Shown here piece after piece: positions 8,050 to 16,089 of a stretch of 40,658 nucleotides of DNA. The DNA comes from Candidatus Rokuibacteriota bacterium (lineage in GTDB: Bacteria > Methylomirabilota > Methylomirabilia > Rokubacteriales > CSP1-6). How positions within the stretch are numbered: the stretch's first letter is position 1; every line of letters begins with the position of its first letter. The stretch covers positions 1 through 40,658 of the forward strand of contig JACPIQ010000134.1 of the NCBI GenBank assembly GCA_016188005.1. Reading direction: 5' to 3'. Under the pieces are notes generated by a model. It was not told the origin of the DNA and made no database searches. It saw only the letters and a list, made by a program, of their open reading frames with translations. The position numbers and the translations under genes are program-made.

Positions 8050-9500
8050 CGAGTGACCTCCGCTGTCGTCAGTGACGTGACGGTCCCAGCCATGAGCGCG
8101 CGGATCTCCTCGAGATCCCGACCCGCGGCGTTGTCCAGTCGAGCCAGTCCCACGCGATAGTTGAACACGGCCTGGAGGTACTCCGCGCGGGTTTTCGCCA
8201 GCGCCAGCACCGCGTCCGCCAGATCCTTGGTGTCGCCGATGCCGAGGTCGACGTTGGCGCTGGCCGAGACGACCCACTTCTTGGCGTTGTCGCGGGCCCG
8301 GTCGAGGACGGCCACGTTCTGTGCCGCCTCGCGGACCTCCCCGTGGGCCCTCGCGACCTGCAGCGGGATGCCCTCGACGGCCTGCACCCGGAGGGTCTCG
8401 AGCTTGGCCACCTCCGCCTGGGCCTCGCGGACGCGTCCCGAGGCGACGCCGAAGTCCAGATCGTACCTGAGCCCGAGTACCGGGCCGATATAGGCGTGCT
8501 GGAGCGGATCGGAGAGGTAGGCGTTGTTGAGCACGCGGTCCCGGTTCGTCGCCTGGGCCACCGAGCCCTGGATGCCGAAGAACACCATGGGCCAGGCCTT
8601 CGCCCGCTCGGCCTCCACCAGCGCCCGCTTCGCGCGCAGTCCTGCTGCGAGCTGGGTGAACTCAGGGCGGTTCGCGCGCGCGTCCTCGACGAAGCGCTCG
8701 AGCGGCGGCAGGGGTTCGAGGTCCGCCAGGAGCCGGCTCTCCCCGGGCTCCACGCTGGCCCCCGCCGGGAGCCCCGTCCAGACGCGGAGCGCCTCGGCGG
8801 CGATGCCGGCACCGCGCGCGGCCATGTTCATGTTCTTCTCCAGCTCGCCCTGGAGTGCGCGCAGCTTGAAGACGTCCTGCTCGGCGGCGAAGCCGCCTTC
8901 CTGGAGGAGCTCGAGGCGCTCGCCGGCCCTCACGAGCTGCTCGTGCAGGTCGTCGAGGAGGGAGCCGAGCTCCCTGAAGAGCAAGAGCCCCGTGTAGGCC
9001 TCGCGCACCCTGAGGGCGACCTCTGCGGCCGTCTTGTCGCGTCCCGCCTGCCGGGCTCGCACGCCGTGCTCGGCCGCGGCCCGGAGATTGTCGATGAGCC
9101 CGAAGGTGTAGATGGGCTGGACGAGGAGGAGATCCAGACGGCCGAAGGCGCCGTTCACCGCACCCTCCCGGGCGTTCACCGAGCGCAGTGGCGTCGAAAG
9201 CCCCGAACCGTCCAGCCGCTCGGCCTCCGGGGACGGCCCGACCACCCCCAGCGCCGTGAGCTGAGGCCAGCGAGCGCCGTCGGCCTGCTCTTTCTTCGCG
9301 AGGAAGGCTTCGACGTCGAGGGCCGCGCCCCTCACCTCCGGGCTCCGGGTGACAGCCGCCTTCACGGCGTCGGCGAGCGTGAGGACGACGGTGCCGGCCG
9401 GTCGCGGGGCCTGGGCGGAGGCGCCCGCGGCGGTGGCGAGCACGGCCAGCAGTCCGGCGATGCCGAGGCGGAGGCCCCGCGCGTGATCTCTGCGGCTCAT
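8046..9500 (-). CDS. TolC-family outer-membrane efflux protein
   Basis: A 484-aa protein with a signal peptide (hydrophobic residues about 10-30, ending ASA) and the duplicated helical outer-membrane efflux protein pattern: TLADAVKAAVTRSPEVRGAALDVEAF at the front, the long heptad-like barrel helices between about 130-230 and 350-470, and the second-half repeat DARANRPEFTQLAAGLRAKRALVEAERAKAWP. Such trimers form a channel through the outer membrane and periplasm. The start is ATG 9500, with GGGAGG upstream; frames continuing further upstream are antisense-like noise over mlaD. Position between mlaD and mlaC, with a 4-nt overlap to mlaC, is unusual, since the Escherichia coli mla operon has no TolC gene, and suggests a through-envelope lipid route. 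Confidence 0.88.
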   Translation of the reverse strand: MSRRDHARGLRLGIAGLLAVLATAAGASAQAPRPAGTVVLTLADAVKAAVTRSPEVRGAALDVEAFLAKKEQADGARWPQLTALGVVGPSPEAERLDGSGLSTPLRSVNAREGAVNGAFGRLDLLLVQPIYTFGLIDNLRAAAEHGVRARQAGRDKTAAEVALRVREAYTGLLLFRELGSLLDDLHEQLVRAGERLELLQEGGFAAEQDVFKLRALQGELEKNMNMAARGAGIAAEALRVWTGLPAGASVEPGESRLLADLEPLPPLERFVEDARANRPEFTQLAAGLRAKRALVEAERAKAWPMVFFGIQGSVAQATNRDRVLNNAYLSDPLQHAYIGPVLGLRYDLDFGVASGRVREAQAEVAKLETLRVQAVEGIPLQVARAHGEVREAAQNVAVLDRARDNAKKWVVSASANVDLGIGDTKDLADAVLALAKTRAEYLQAVFNYRVGLARLDNAAGRDLEEIRALMAGTVTSLTTAEVTR

Positions 9501-9526
9501 GCGGCGTTGCTCCCTCCCACCTGTGC

Positions 9527-9967
9527 TCACACCTTCCCGAAGATGTACTTGGACAGGAGCTCCTCGAAGTCCACCGGCGGCTCCACCTCGGTGATGCGTC
9601 CGTCGGGCGGGATGATCTTCTCGGAGCCACCGGGGTTGATGCGGATGTACTTCTCTCCGATGAGGCCCTTGGTCTTGATCGAGGCGATGGAGTCTTCCTG
9701 GAGGCGGATGCCCCGGCGGATGCTCATGAGCACCCGGGCCTGGTAGTCCCACAGCGTGATCCCGTCCACGCGGCCCACCTCGACCCCCGCGATCTCGACG
9801 CTGGAGCCGGCCTTCAGCCCCCCGACGGAGGGGAAATCCGCGGTGACCCGGTAGCCTTGCCCTCCGAAGACATCGACTTTGCCGAGTCTGACGGAAAGCC
9901 ACCCCAGCGCCAAGACGCCGATCAGCACGAACACTCCCACCGACAGCTCCAGCGTGGTACGCCTCAT
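9527..9967 (-). CDS. mlaD: MlaD/MCE-domain lipid transporter subunit
   Basis: A 146-aa protein with one N-terminal membrane helix (residues 9-27) and one MCE domain (about 38-120): YRVTADFPSVGGLKAGSSVEIAGVEVGRV is the diagnostic part. MlaD rings sit on the MlaFE transporter and form a hydrophobic tunnel for lipid. Length fits single-MCE MlaD (about 150 aa). The ATG is preceded by GAAGGAGA at six bases. It is separated from mlaF by 193 nt containing a structured repeat, the one real gap inside the mla genes, and it lies 26 nt before the TolC-like gene. Confidence 0.93.
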   Translation of the reverse strand: MRRTTLELSVGVFVLIGVLALGWLSVRLGKVDVFGGQGYRVTADFPSVGGLKAGSSVEIAGVEVGRVDGITLWDYQARVLMSIRRGIRLQEDSIASIKTKGLIGEKYIRINPGGSEKIIPPDGRITEVEPPVDFEELLSKYIFGKV

Positions 9968-10080
9968 GCCGGGTCTCCTTCACCAGGGGCGGGCACCCGG
10001 GCTGTCGCCCGCCCGCCCCCGCCGGAAGCTCCGCCTCCGTGTGTTCCCTCTCGCGATGTCAGCCGCCGCCTTCTTCTCTT

Positions 10081-10146
10081 GTCTCGCCTGAACGTGAATG
10101 ACCTCACGCGGCAGCTTGGCCTCTTCGCCCCCATGGAGCTCATCGG
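10081..10146 (-). repeat. Structured intergenic repeat, copy R1 (mlaF-mlaD junction)
   Basis: Read on the minus strand this begins CCGATGAG and ends GGCGAGAC. It carries the hairpin GCTCC-ATG-GGGGC, then the conserved GCGAAGAGGCC box, then a diverged middle and the closing TTCAGGCGAGA. It starts 15 nt after the mlaF stop and points towards mlaD, like the other copies relative to their downstream genes. It is the most diverged copy, yet the hairpin is still paired (one G-T pair). Confidence 0.75.
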
Positions 10147-10160
10147 TGTCGTCGGGGCCG

Positions 10161-10907
10161 TCATGCCGGCCGGAGGGCTCCCTCGACGTCCCCGCGGATG
10201 AACTGCTGCACGGTGGGGTTCGCGGAGGCCTGGATGGCATCCGGCGCCCCTTGCTCGATGATCACGCCGTCGTGCAGCATGGCCACGCGGTCGGCGATCC
10301 CGAAGATCTCGGGAATCTCGTGGCTCACCATCACGGCCGTGAAGCGGAACTTCCGGTGCATCGCGAGGATGAGGTGGTGGATCGTGTTGACCAGGATGGG
10401 GTCGAGCCCGGTGGTCGGCTCGTCGAAGAACACCACCTCGGGCTCCGTCACCAGCGCCCGCGCGATGGCCACCCGCTTCCGCATGCCTCCCGAGATCTCC
10501 GCGGGGTTCTTGTGCCCCATGCCCGCCAGGCCTACCTGGTCGAGCTTCTCCTCCACGCGCTCCGCGATCTGGCGCCAGCGGAGCGGCGTCTTCTCCCGCA
10601 GCGGGAACGCCACGTTGTCGAACACCGACATGGAGTCGAAGAGCGCGCCCCCCTGGAACACGACCCCGTAGCGCTCGCGGACGCGGTCCAACGCCGGGCC
10701 GCGGAGTCGGGTGATGTCCGTGCCGTGCACCAGCACGCGGCCCGAGTCCGGCCGCAGCAGCCCCAGGAGGTGCTTCAGCAGCACCGACTTGCCGCCGCCG
10801 CTCCGCCCGATGACCACCATGATCTCGCCGGCAGCCACCTCCAGGGTCAGCCCGCGGAGCACGCGCTGGCCGCCGAAGGACCGATGGAGATTCTCGACGC
10901 GGATCAC
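10161..10907 (-). CDS. mlaF: MlaF lipid-transport ABC ATPase
   Basis: A 248-aa ABC ATPase with Walker A GRSGGGKS (residues 34-41), Q-loop VVFQGGALFDSMSV, signature ISGGMRKRVAIARAL, Walker B and D-loop VVFFDEPTTGLDP, and the switch His in VMVSHE. The FQGGALFDSM segment and the GGMRKR signature are typical of MlaF/Ttg2A. It powers lipid transport by MlaE. GTG 10907 overlaps the mlaE stop as GTGA, so translation is probably coupled; further upstream sequence in this frame belongs to mlaE read out of frame. Confidence 0.95.
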   Translation of the reverse strand: MIRVENLHRSFGGQRVLRGLTLEVAAGEIMVVIGRSGGGKSVLLKHLLGLLRPDSGRVLVHGTDITRLRGPALDRVRERYGVVFQGGALFDSMSVFDNVAFPLREKTPLRWRQIAERVEEKLDQVGLAGMGHKNPAEISGGMRKRVAIARALVTEPEVVFFDEPTTGLDPILVNTIHHLILAMHRKFRFTAVMVSHEIPEIFGIADRVAMLHDGVIIEQGAPDAIQASANPTVQQFIRGDVEGALRPA

Positions 10908-11710
10908 GGGAGCACCGTCCCCAGGAAGTAGTCCCACACCAGGATCAGGACCGAGGAGAGCACAACCGCCTGGGTGGTGGCGCGCGCGACCCCCTCGGCG
11001 CCGTGCCCGCAGCGGAAGCCCTTGTAGGTGCAGACCCATGTCACGATGACCCCGAAGGAGAGCGCCTTCCAGAAGCCCGTCATGATGTCGGTCATGTCCA
11101 CGAAGCTCTGCATCTCGCCGAAGTACGTGCCGGCGGACATCCCCAGGAGCTCCACCCCAACCAGGTAGCCGCCGAAGATGCCCACCACGTCGAAGATGCC
11201 GGTCATGAGCGGGAAGGTCAGGAGGCCGGCGACGACGGGCGGCACCACCAGGTAGCGGACCGGGTTCAGCGCCATCACCCTGAGCGCGTCGATCTGCTCG
11301 GAGATGCGCATGATCCCGATCTCGGCGGTCAGCGCCGAGCCCGCGCGCCCGGTGACGATGAGGGCGCAGAGCACGGGGCCCAGCTCGCGGATCAGCGCCA
11401 GCGCCACGGCCGGGCCCAGGAAGGCCTCGGAGCCGAAGCGGGACAGCGTCAGGAAGACCTGCAGACCGAGCACCATGCCCGTGAAGGCGCCCGTGAGGAG
11501 AACGATGGTGAGGGAGCGGAAGCCGATGAAGTGGATACGCTCCACCAGCTGGCGCACCTTGAACGGCGGGATGAACACATGCACGACGGCATCGGCCAGG
11601 AAGGCGCCAAAGCGCCCCAGCGCGGCCACCACGTCGAGCGCGCCCGCCCCCAGGGTCCCCACGAGACGGGCCGGGAGGGCCTGGGCCGCGGGGGGGACGG
11701 ACTGGCTCAT
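10904..11710 (-). CDS. mlaE: MlaE lipid-transport ABC permease
   Basis: A 268-aa MlaE/Ttg2B permease with about five membrane helices and the conserved family core: LTGAFTGMVLGLQ near residue 75, RELGPVLCALIVTGRAGSALTAEIG near 110-135 (the permease hallmark), and MRISEQIDALRVMALNPVRYLVVPP. It forms the transmembrane dimer of the Mla complex. Its ATG overlaps the stop of squalene-hopene cyclase by ATGA, so the cyclase and the transporter are translationally linked, which is the best argument that this Mla system handles hopanoids. Confidence 0.95.
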   Translation of the reverse strand: MSQSVPPAAQALPARLVGTLGAGALDVVAALGRFGAFLADAVVHVFIPPFKVRQLVERIHFIGFRSLTIVLLTGAFTGMVLGLQVFLTLSRFGSEAFLGPAVALALIRELGPVLCALIVTGRAGSALTAEIGIMRISEQIDALRVMALNPVRYLVVPPVVAGLLTFPLMTGIFDVVGIFGGYLVGVELLGMSAGTYFGEMQSFVDMTDIMTGFWKALSFGVIVTWVCTYKGFRCGHGAEGVARATTQAVVLSSVLILVWDYFLGTVLP

Positions 11711-13662
11711 CCGCGGCTGTTCCGGTAGACCCCGAGCGCCCAGAGCGGGAAGTAGCGGGCGTAGAGGTGGTACTTCAGGTAGAAGACGCGCGGGAAGCCC
11801 GTCCCGTTCCAGAACGGATCCTCCCAGGTTCCATCCCCCCCCTGGCTGTCCAGCAGGAAGGCGATGCCCCGCTCGACGGTCGGGCCGTCACGGCGCCCGG
11901 CGGCGAGAAGGCCCAGCAGCGCCCACGCAGTCTGGCTCGGGATGGACTCCCCGCAGCCCGCCAGCGTCGGGTCCTCGTAGGAGGCCAGAGTCTCGCCCCA
12001 GCCGCCGTCCGGGTTCTGCCGCGCCTCGAGCCAGGCCACCGCGCGCTCCACGTACTCCTGCGACAGGCTCTCCCCGACGACGCCGACGCCGCGCAGCACG
12101 GACCAGGTGCCGTAGATGTAGTTGGCCCCCCAGCGCCCGTACCAGGGGCCATCGTGGCGCTGGGTTCGCCGGATGAACCCGACCGCTCGGCGGACCACGG
12201 GGAGGTCGGGGGCGTAGCCGAGGGTGCCGAGCAGCTCGAGCCCGCGCCCCGTGAGGTCCTCCGTAGACGGGTCCAGGAGGGCGCCATGGTCGGCGAAGGG
12301 GATGTTGTTGAAGATGAGCCGGTTGTTGTCGGCGTCGAAGGAACCCCAGCCGCCGTCGGAGCCCTGCATCCCCAGGAACCACTCCAGCCCCCGCTCGAGC
12401 GCGCGCCGCCGGCGCGCCGGATCGAGCCCGTCGATCTTGCGGAGGGCCATCATGACCATGGCCGAGTCGTCAAGATCCGGGTAGAAGTCGTTGTGATACT
12501 GGAAGGGCCAGCCCCCCGGCGTGACATCGGGGCGCTTGGCCTGCCAGTCACCGGGGACCGTGACCTGGTGGTCCATCATCCACTCGCCGGCGCGCACGAG
12601 GGCCGCGTGATCGGCAGGCAGCCCCGACTCGATCAGCGCGTTGGCGGCGATGGAGGTGTCCCAGACCGGCGACACGCACGGCTGGTAGTGCAGCGACTGG
12701 CCGTCCTCCACGCCAAGCGCCTCGATCTCCTTCACCTGGCCGCGGATCAGCGGGTGATCGTCCGGGTATCCCTGGCAGCGCAGGGCAAGCACCGAGTTGA
12801 CCATGGCCGGGAAGATTCCCCCGAGCCCGCCCGGCACGGCCAGCCGTTCCTCGAGCCAGCGGCGCGCCGCCTCGATGGCGCGGCGGCGGAACGGCCGGGG
12901 CCCCAGGCGCTCCCAGCCCTTGAGGCAGTCGTCCACGCCGATGAAGAAGTTCTTCCAGAGGAAGGTCTTCGCGGAGAAGGGACGGGGCACCCGGTGGAAC
13001 CGGAGGCTGGAGCGCTCCCGGGGGACCGGCCAGAGCTCGTCCAGGTGGCACTCCGGAGCCAGGCGCTTCACCGGCTTGACGTCCATCAGGATCAGGAGCG
13101 GTACGATGACGGTGCGCGACCAGTAGGAGACCTCGAGCAGGTTGAAGTACGACCAGCGTGGCAGGAGCATGATCTCCACGGGCATGGCCGGGATACCCGA
13201 CCAGTCGTACTCCCCGAAGAGCGCCAGCAGGATCTTGGTGAAGACGTTGGCCTCGACGGGACCGCCTGATCGCCGGACCAGCGCCCGGGCCGCGGTCATG
13301 GCCGGATCCTCGGGCAGCACCCCGGCCGCCTTCATGGCGAAGTAAGCCTTGATGGTTGCCGAGAGGTTCGCCGGGCCGCCGTCATAGAGGCTGAAACCCC
13401 CGTCTGGCAATTGCTGGCGACGGAGGTAATGCACCATCTTCTCCTCCCGCTCCCGATCGACGCGGCCGAGGAGGTGGCAGGAGAGGAGGTACTCGCTGGT
13501 GATCGTGCTGTCGGCCTCCAGCTCGCCCACCCAGTGGCCGTCCGGGGCCTGGGCCGAGAGGAGATGCTGCTGGGCCCGCTCGATGGCGGCGTCGATGTCG
13601 CGTGCGCGTGTGCCAGACGACGCCCGAGAGGCAGGGGCCGGATCGGTTCTCGGGACAAACAT
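11707..13662 (-). CDS. shc: Squalene-hopene cyclase
   Basis: A 651-aa class II triterpene cyclase turning squalene into hopene and hopanol at the membrane. The catalytic DXDD motif is present as DLDD (residues 396-399, in FYPDLDDSAM). QW-type repeats are numerous, for example near residue 40 (PDGHWVGEL), 87 (PDGGF), 424 (SDGGWGSF), 489 (HDGPWYGRW) and 543 (PDGGWGETL). Length fits bacterial SHC (about 630-690 aa). No ribosome site precedes the ATG; a TAGTAT box ends exactly six bases before it, suggesting a leaderless message. It opens the long minus-strand run and is divergent from the carotenoid/hpn arm. Confidence 0.98.
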   Translation of the reverse strand: MFVPRTDPAPASRASSGTRARDIDAAIERAQQHLLSAQAPDGHWVGELEADSTITSEYLLSCHLLGRVDREREEKMVHYLRRQQLPDGGFSLYDGGPANLSATIKAYFAMKAAGVLPEDPAMTAARALVRRSGGPVEANVFTKILLALFGEYDWSGIPAMPVEIMLLPRWSYFNLLEVSYWSRTVIVPLLILMDVKPVKRLAPECHLDELWPVPRERSSLRFHRVPRPFSAKTFLWKNFFIGVDDCLKGWERLGPRPFRRRAIEAARRWLEERLAVPGGLGGIFPAMVNSVLALRCQGYPDDHPLIRGQVKEIEALGVEDGQSLHYQPCVSPVWDTSIAANALIESGLPADHAALVRAGEWMMDHQVTVPGDWQAKRPDVTPGGWPFQYHNDFYPDLDDSAMVMMALRKIDGLDPARRRRALERGLEWFLGMQGSDGGWGSFDADNNRLIFNNIPFADHGALLDPSTEDLTGRGLELLGTLGYAPDLPVVRRAVGFIRRTQRHDGPWYGRWGANYIYGTWSVLRGVGVVGESLSQEYVERAVAWLEARQNPDGGWGETLASYEDPTLAGCGESIPSQTAWALLGLLAAGRRDGPTVERGIAFLLDSQGGDGTWEDPFWNGTGFPRVFYLKYHLYARYFPLWALGVYRNSRG

Positions 13663-13668
13663 CGCTAC

Positions 13669-13674
13669 ATACTA
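13669..13674 (-). promoter_or_regulatory. -10 box of shc, leaderless arrangement
   Basis: TAGTAT on the minus strand, then six bases (GTAGCG), then the shc ATG. With the usual -10 to +1 distance transcription would begin at the A of ATG. No ribosome site is present. The -35 side is weak (TTGCCG lies only 11 nt upstream). Confidence 0.45.
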
Positions 13675-13709
13675 GCACAGCGCCCCGGCAATCCCTATGC
13701 AGCCAAACC

Positions 13710-13738
13710 TTGAAAAAACTCGCGGGCTTGGATAACTT
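13710..13738 (+). promoter_or_regulatory. Sigma-70-type promoter for the carotenoid/hpn arm
   Basis: TTGAAA at 13710-13715 and TAACTT at 13733-13738 are separated by exactly 17 bases in an A/T-richer stretch of the shc/carotenoid divergent gap. It reads towards the plus-strand genes starting at 13799. A plausible housekeeping promoter; not tested. Confidence 0.5.
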
Positions 13739-13798
13739 GACGCAGCGGCCCGCTTCCACGCGGCCCAGCGGCGGCGGGTGTCACGGAGGGCACTGCGA

Positions 13799-14599
13799 GT
13801 GAGCGAGGTCGTGGCGATCGGCACGCTCGTGTGGGGGACCGTGTCCCTGCGCCCCTATGTCGTCGTCCTTCTCGCGGCCTTCCTCGTTCTCGCGGTACGA
13901 GACGTGGGGGGCAGGAAGGCCGCGGCGTTCCTCGTCTGGGGCTGGGCCGTCGCCTTCGCGGCCGAGTACGCCTCGACCCGGGTGGGCCTGCCCTTCGGCC
14001 TCTACCACTACACGGGCGCGACGGTGGGGCGCGAGCTGTACCTGTCGAATATCCCGCTCTTTGACTCACTGTCCTTTCCCGTCCTGGCCTATGCCTCCTG
14101 GTGCCTCGCCCGCTGGGCGTCGGGGCGCGCGGGGGGCGCCGCCGCGGTGGGGCTGTCCGGGATCGTGATGATGCTCCTGGACGTGGTGATCGATCCGCTG
14201 GCGGTCCGGGGGGAGCGGTGGTTTCTCGGTTACATCTTCTTCTACCCGGACGGGGGAGCCTATTTCGGCGTGCCGTTGTCGAACTTCTTCGGCTGGACGA
14301 TCGTCGGCTGGGTCATCGTCGCGGGGTACGTACGGGTAGCGGCCGGATCCACGCCTCTGCGAGGGTCGGTGCGCCTCGGGGCCGGTCTCTACTACGGCGT
14401 CTTCCTCTTCGGCTGGATCCTGACGGTCTGGATCGGCCAGCCCTTGCTGGCCGCGACGGGATTCCTGATTCACGGCGCTCTGTTTCTGGTACTCTGGGGC
14501 GGGTTTGCCGGCCGGGCCGTGGCGCTGGCGGATGCGGGCGGCCACTGGCGGGGCTCGTCCGGCCCCCGCGAGCCCGAGGGTGCCACCTCTACCTCATGA
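13799..14599 (+). CDS. Carotenoid biosynthesis (CruF/DUF422-like) membrane protein
   Basis: A 266-aa polytopic protein with about seven helices. It carries the DUF422/CruF landmarks: FGLYHYTGATVG near residue 65, LSNIPLFDSLSFPVLAYASW, VIDPLAVRGERW, and FFYPDGGAYFGVPLSNFFGW. Family members hydrate terminal double bonds of carotenoids (1',2'-hydratase; bisanhydrobacterioruberin hydratase in archaea). I chose GTG 13799, which has GGAGG nine bases upstream; a GTG at 13778 is in frame but lies ahead of that site. It is the first gene of the plus-strand arm ahead of hpnH. No other carotenoid gene is present, so its substrate here could be a different polyene or isoprenoid. Confidence 0.8.
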   Translation: MSEVVAIGTLVWGTVSLRPYVVVLLAAFLVLAVRDVGGRKAAAFLVWGWAVAFAAEYASTRVGLPFGLYHYTGATVGRELYLSNIPLFDSLSFPVLAYASWCLARWASGRAGGAAAVGLSGIVMMLLDVVIDPLAVRGERWFLGYIFFYPDGGAYFGVPLSNFFGWTIVGWVIVAGYVRVAAGSTPLRGSVRLGAGLYYGVFLFGWILTVWIGQPLLAATGFLIHGALFLVLWGGFAGRAVALADAGGHWRGSSGPREPEGATSTS

Positions 14600-14620
14600 C
14601 CGGGAACGCGGTAGGATGGT

Positions 14621-14653
14621 CCCCGATGAGCCTTTGCGCGAAGAGGCTCGGGG
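14621..14653 (+). repeat. Degenerate repeat copy R2a
   Basis: Begins CCCCGATGAG and contains GCGAAGAGGC like the full copies, but stops after that box and the inner hairpin is reduced. Its ends pair (CCCCGA with TCGGGG, GCC with GGC), so as RNA it folds as an interrupted stem behind the carotenoid gene. It precedes the full copy R2b. Confidence 0.5.
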
Positions 14654-14664
14654 TGGAGCGGGCG

Positions 14665-14732
14665 CCCCGATGAGCCGCGTAGCGGCGAAGAGGCCAAACC
14701 GCAACCCGATGTCTTCCACATTCAAGCGAGAT
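14665..14732 (+). repeat. Structured intergenic repeat, copy R2b (upstream of hpnH)
   Basis: Full-length copy starting CCCCGATGAG. The hairpin is GCCGC-GTA-GCGGC, followed by GCGAAGAGGCC, AACCGCAACCCGATGT, a CTTCC loop and ACATTCAAGCGAGAT. The last base of the repeat is two nucleotides before the hpnH ATG, so it forms the whole leader of hpnH; there is no normal ribosome site between them. Confidence 0.8.
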
Positions 14733-14734
14733 AA

Positions 14735-15751
14735 ATGAGCGTCCCACTATCCCAGATGGTGACGGTGGCCTCCTACATCGTGAGGCAGAAGCTCGCTCGC
14801 CGGCAGCGCTACCCGCTCGTGCTGATGCTCGAGCCCCTCTTCCGCTGCAACCTGTCCTGCGCCGGGTGCGGGAAGATCCAGTACCCCGCTCAGATCCTCA
14901 AGAAGCACCTGACAGTGGAACAATGCGTCAATGCCGTGGAGGAGTGCGGGGCCCCCATCGTGGCCATCCCCGGGGGCGAGCCGCTCATGCACCCGGAGAT
15001 CGACAGGCTCGTGGCGGCGCTGGTCGCGAAGCGGAAGTACGTGTACCTCTGTACCAATGGCCTCCTCCTCGCTGAGAGGCTCGCGTTGTTCACGCCCTCC
15101 AGGTACCTGAGCTTCAGCGTGCACGTGGACGGGCTGCGCGACGAGCACGACGACGCGGTCTGCCGGGAGGGTGTCTACGACCGCGCCGTGGGGGCGATCC
15201 GCGAGGCCCTGGCCCGCGGGTTCCGCGTCACCACCAACACCACGCTCTTCGATGGGACCTCGCCGGTCAGGATGCGCGCCTTCTTCGACGAGATGATGAG
15301 CCTGGGGGTGGAGGGCATGATGCTCTCGCCCGGGTACAGCTACTCGAAGGCGCCCGATCAGGAGCACTTCCTGCGCCGGACGAAGACCCATGCCCTGTTC
15401 GCGCGGATGCTCGACCGCCCCAAGCGGCGCTGGAAGTTCAACCAGTCGCCGCTCTTCCTGCGCTTCCTCATGGGCAAGCACGACTTCGACTGCACGCCCT
15501 GGGGCATGCCGACCTACAACATGTTCGGCTGGCAGCGCCCCTGCTACCTCCTGCAGGAGGGCTATGCCGCGACCTTCCGGGAGCTGATGGAGACCACCGA
15601 GTGGCAGCGGTACGGCCACCGGAGCGGCAACGAGAAGTGCCAGGACTGCATGGTGCACAGCGGGTTCGAGGCGACGGCGGTGAACCACACCTTCGGCTCG
15701 CTCAGGGGTTTCCTCGAGACCGTGGTGGTCACGCTGACGCACAGGCTCTAG
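14735..15751 (+). CDS. hpnH: Radical SAM adenosyl-hopene transferase HpnH
   Basis: A 338-aa radical SAM protein that attaches the 5'-deoxyadenosyl group to hopene/diploptene, the first step of the hopanoid side chain. The cluster-binding cysteines are C38, C42 and C45 (RCNLSCAGCGK), followed by IPGGEPLMHPEI, the SAM-binding GGE region, and VYLCTNGLLL. The C-terminal half has the HpnH-specific WKFNQSPLFLRFLMGKHDF and CTPWGMPTYNMFGW segments, and a late Cys pair in EKCQDCMVHSGFE. Length matches HpnH. The ATG follows a structured repeat without a visible ribosome site. It is separated by one base from the next gene. Confidence 0.97.
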   Translation: MSVPLSQMVTVASYIVRQKLARRQRYPLVLMLEPLFRCNLSCAGCGKIQYPAQILKKHLTVEQCVNAVEECGAPIVAIPGGEPLMHPEIDRLVAALVAKRKYVYLCTNGLLLAERLALFTPSRYLSFSVHVDGLRDEHDDAVCREGVYDRAVGAIREALARGFRVTTNTTLFDGTSPVRMRAFFDEMMSLGVEGMMLSPGYSYSKAPDQEHFLRRTKTHALFARMLDRPKRRWKFNQSPLFLRFLMGKHDFDCTPWGMPTYNMFGWQRPCYLLQEGYAATFRELMETTEWQRYGHRSGNEKCQDCMVHSGFEATAVNHTFGSLRGFLETVVVTLTHRL

Positions 15752-15752
15752 C

Positions 15753-16085
15753 ATGTCCCTGGAAGGGTGGACGCCACAGCTCGGGCCCTATCTCACGCTG
15801 GAGGAAGTGGTCGAGCACGCCTTCGACTACCGCGGCAACGTCACCGTGGTCAGCACAGACGGGACCGAGACCGTCGGCTATCTGTTCAATCGCGACGCGG
15901 GCGCGCCCGAGCCCTTCGTCGAGATGTTCGACGAGGCCGGCCAGGGCCCCATCCGGATTCGCCTCGCCGACATCGCGACCATCACGTTCACCGGCAAGGA
16001 CACGGCCGCCGGCAACTCGTGGACCGCCTGGCTCGAGCGCAAGGACAGGGAAAGGGCCGAGAAAGCCGCCGCCTCCGGCGCGTAG
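15753..16085 (+). CDS. Uncharacterised 110-aa protein between hpnH and hpnG
   Basis: I do not recognise this family. The protein is acidic and soluble with no signal or membrane helix. It begins with a short helix (TLEEVVEHAF) and then has beta-rich stretches (GNVTVVSTDGTETVGYLFN, PIRIRLADIATITFT) that look like a small SH3/LSM-like barrel, ending in a charged helix WLERKDRERAEKAA. Its start codon is one base after the hpnH stop, and four bases separate its stop from hpnG, so it is locked inside the side-chain operon. A helper of HpnH or HpnG is reasonable inference, but nothing in the sequence names a reaction. Confidence 0.8.
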   Translation: MSLEGWTPQLGPYLTLEEVVEHAFDYRGNVTVVSTDGTETVGYLFNRDAGAPEPFVEMFDEAGQGPIRIRLADIATITFTGKDTAAGNSWTAWLERKDRERAEKAAASGA

Positions 16086-16089
16086 CGCG

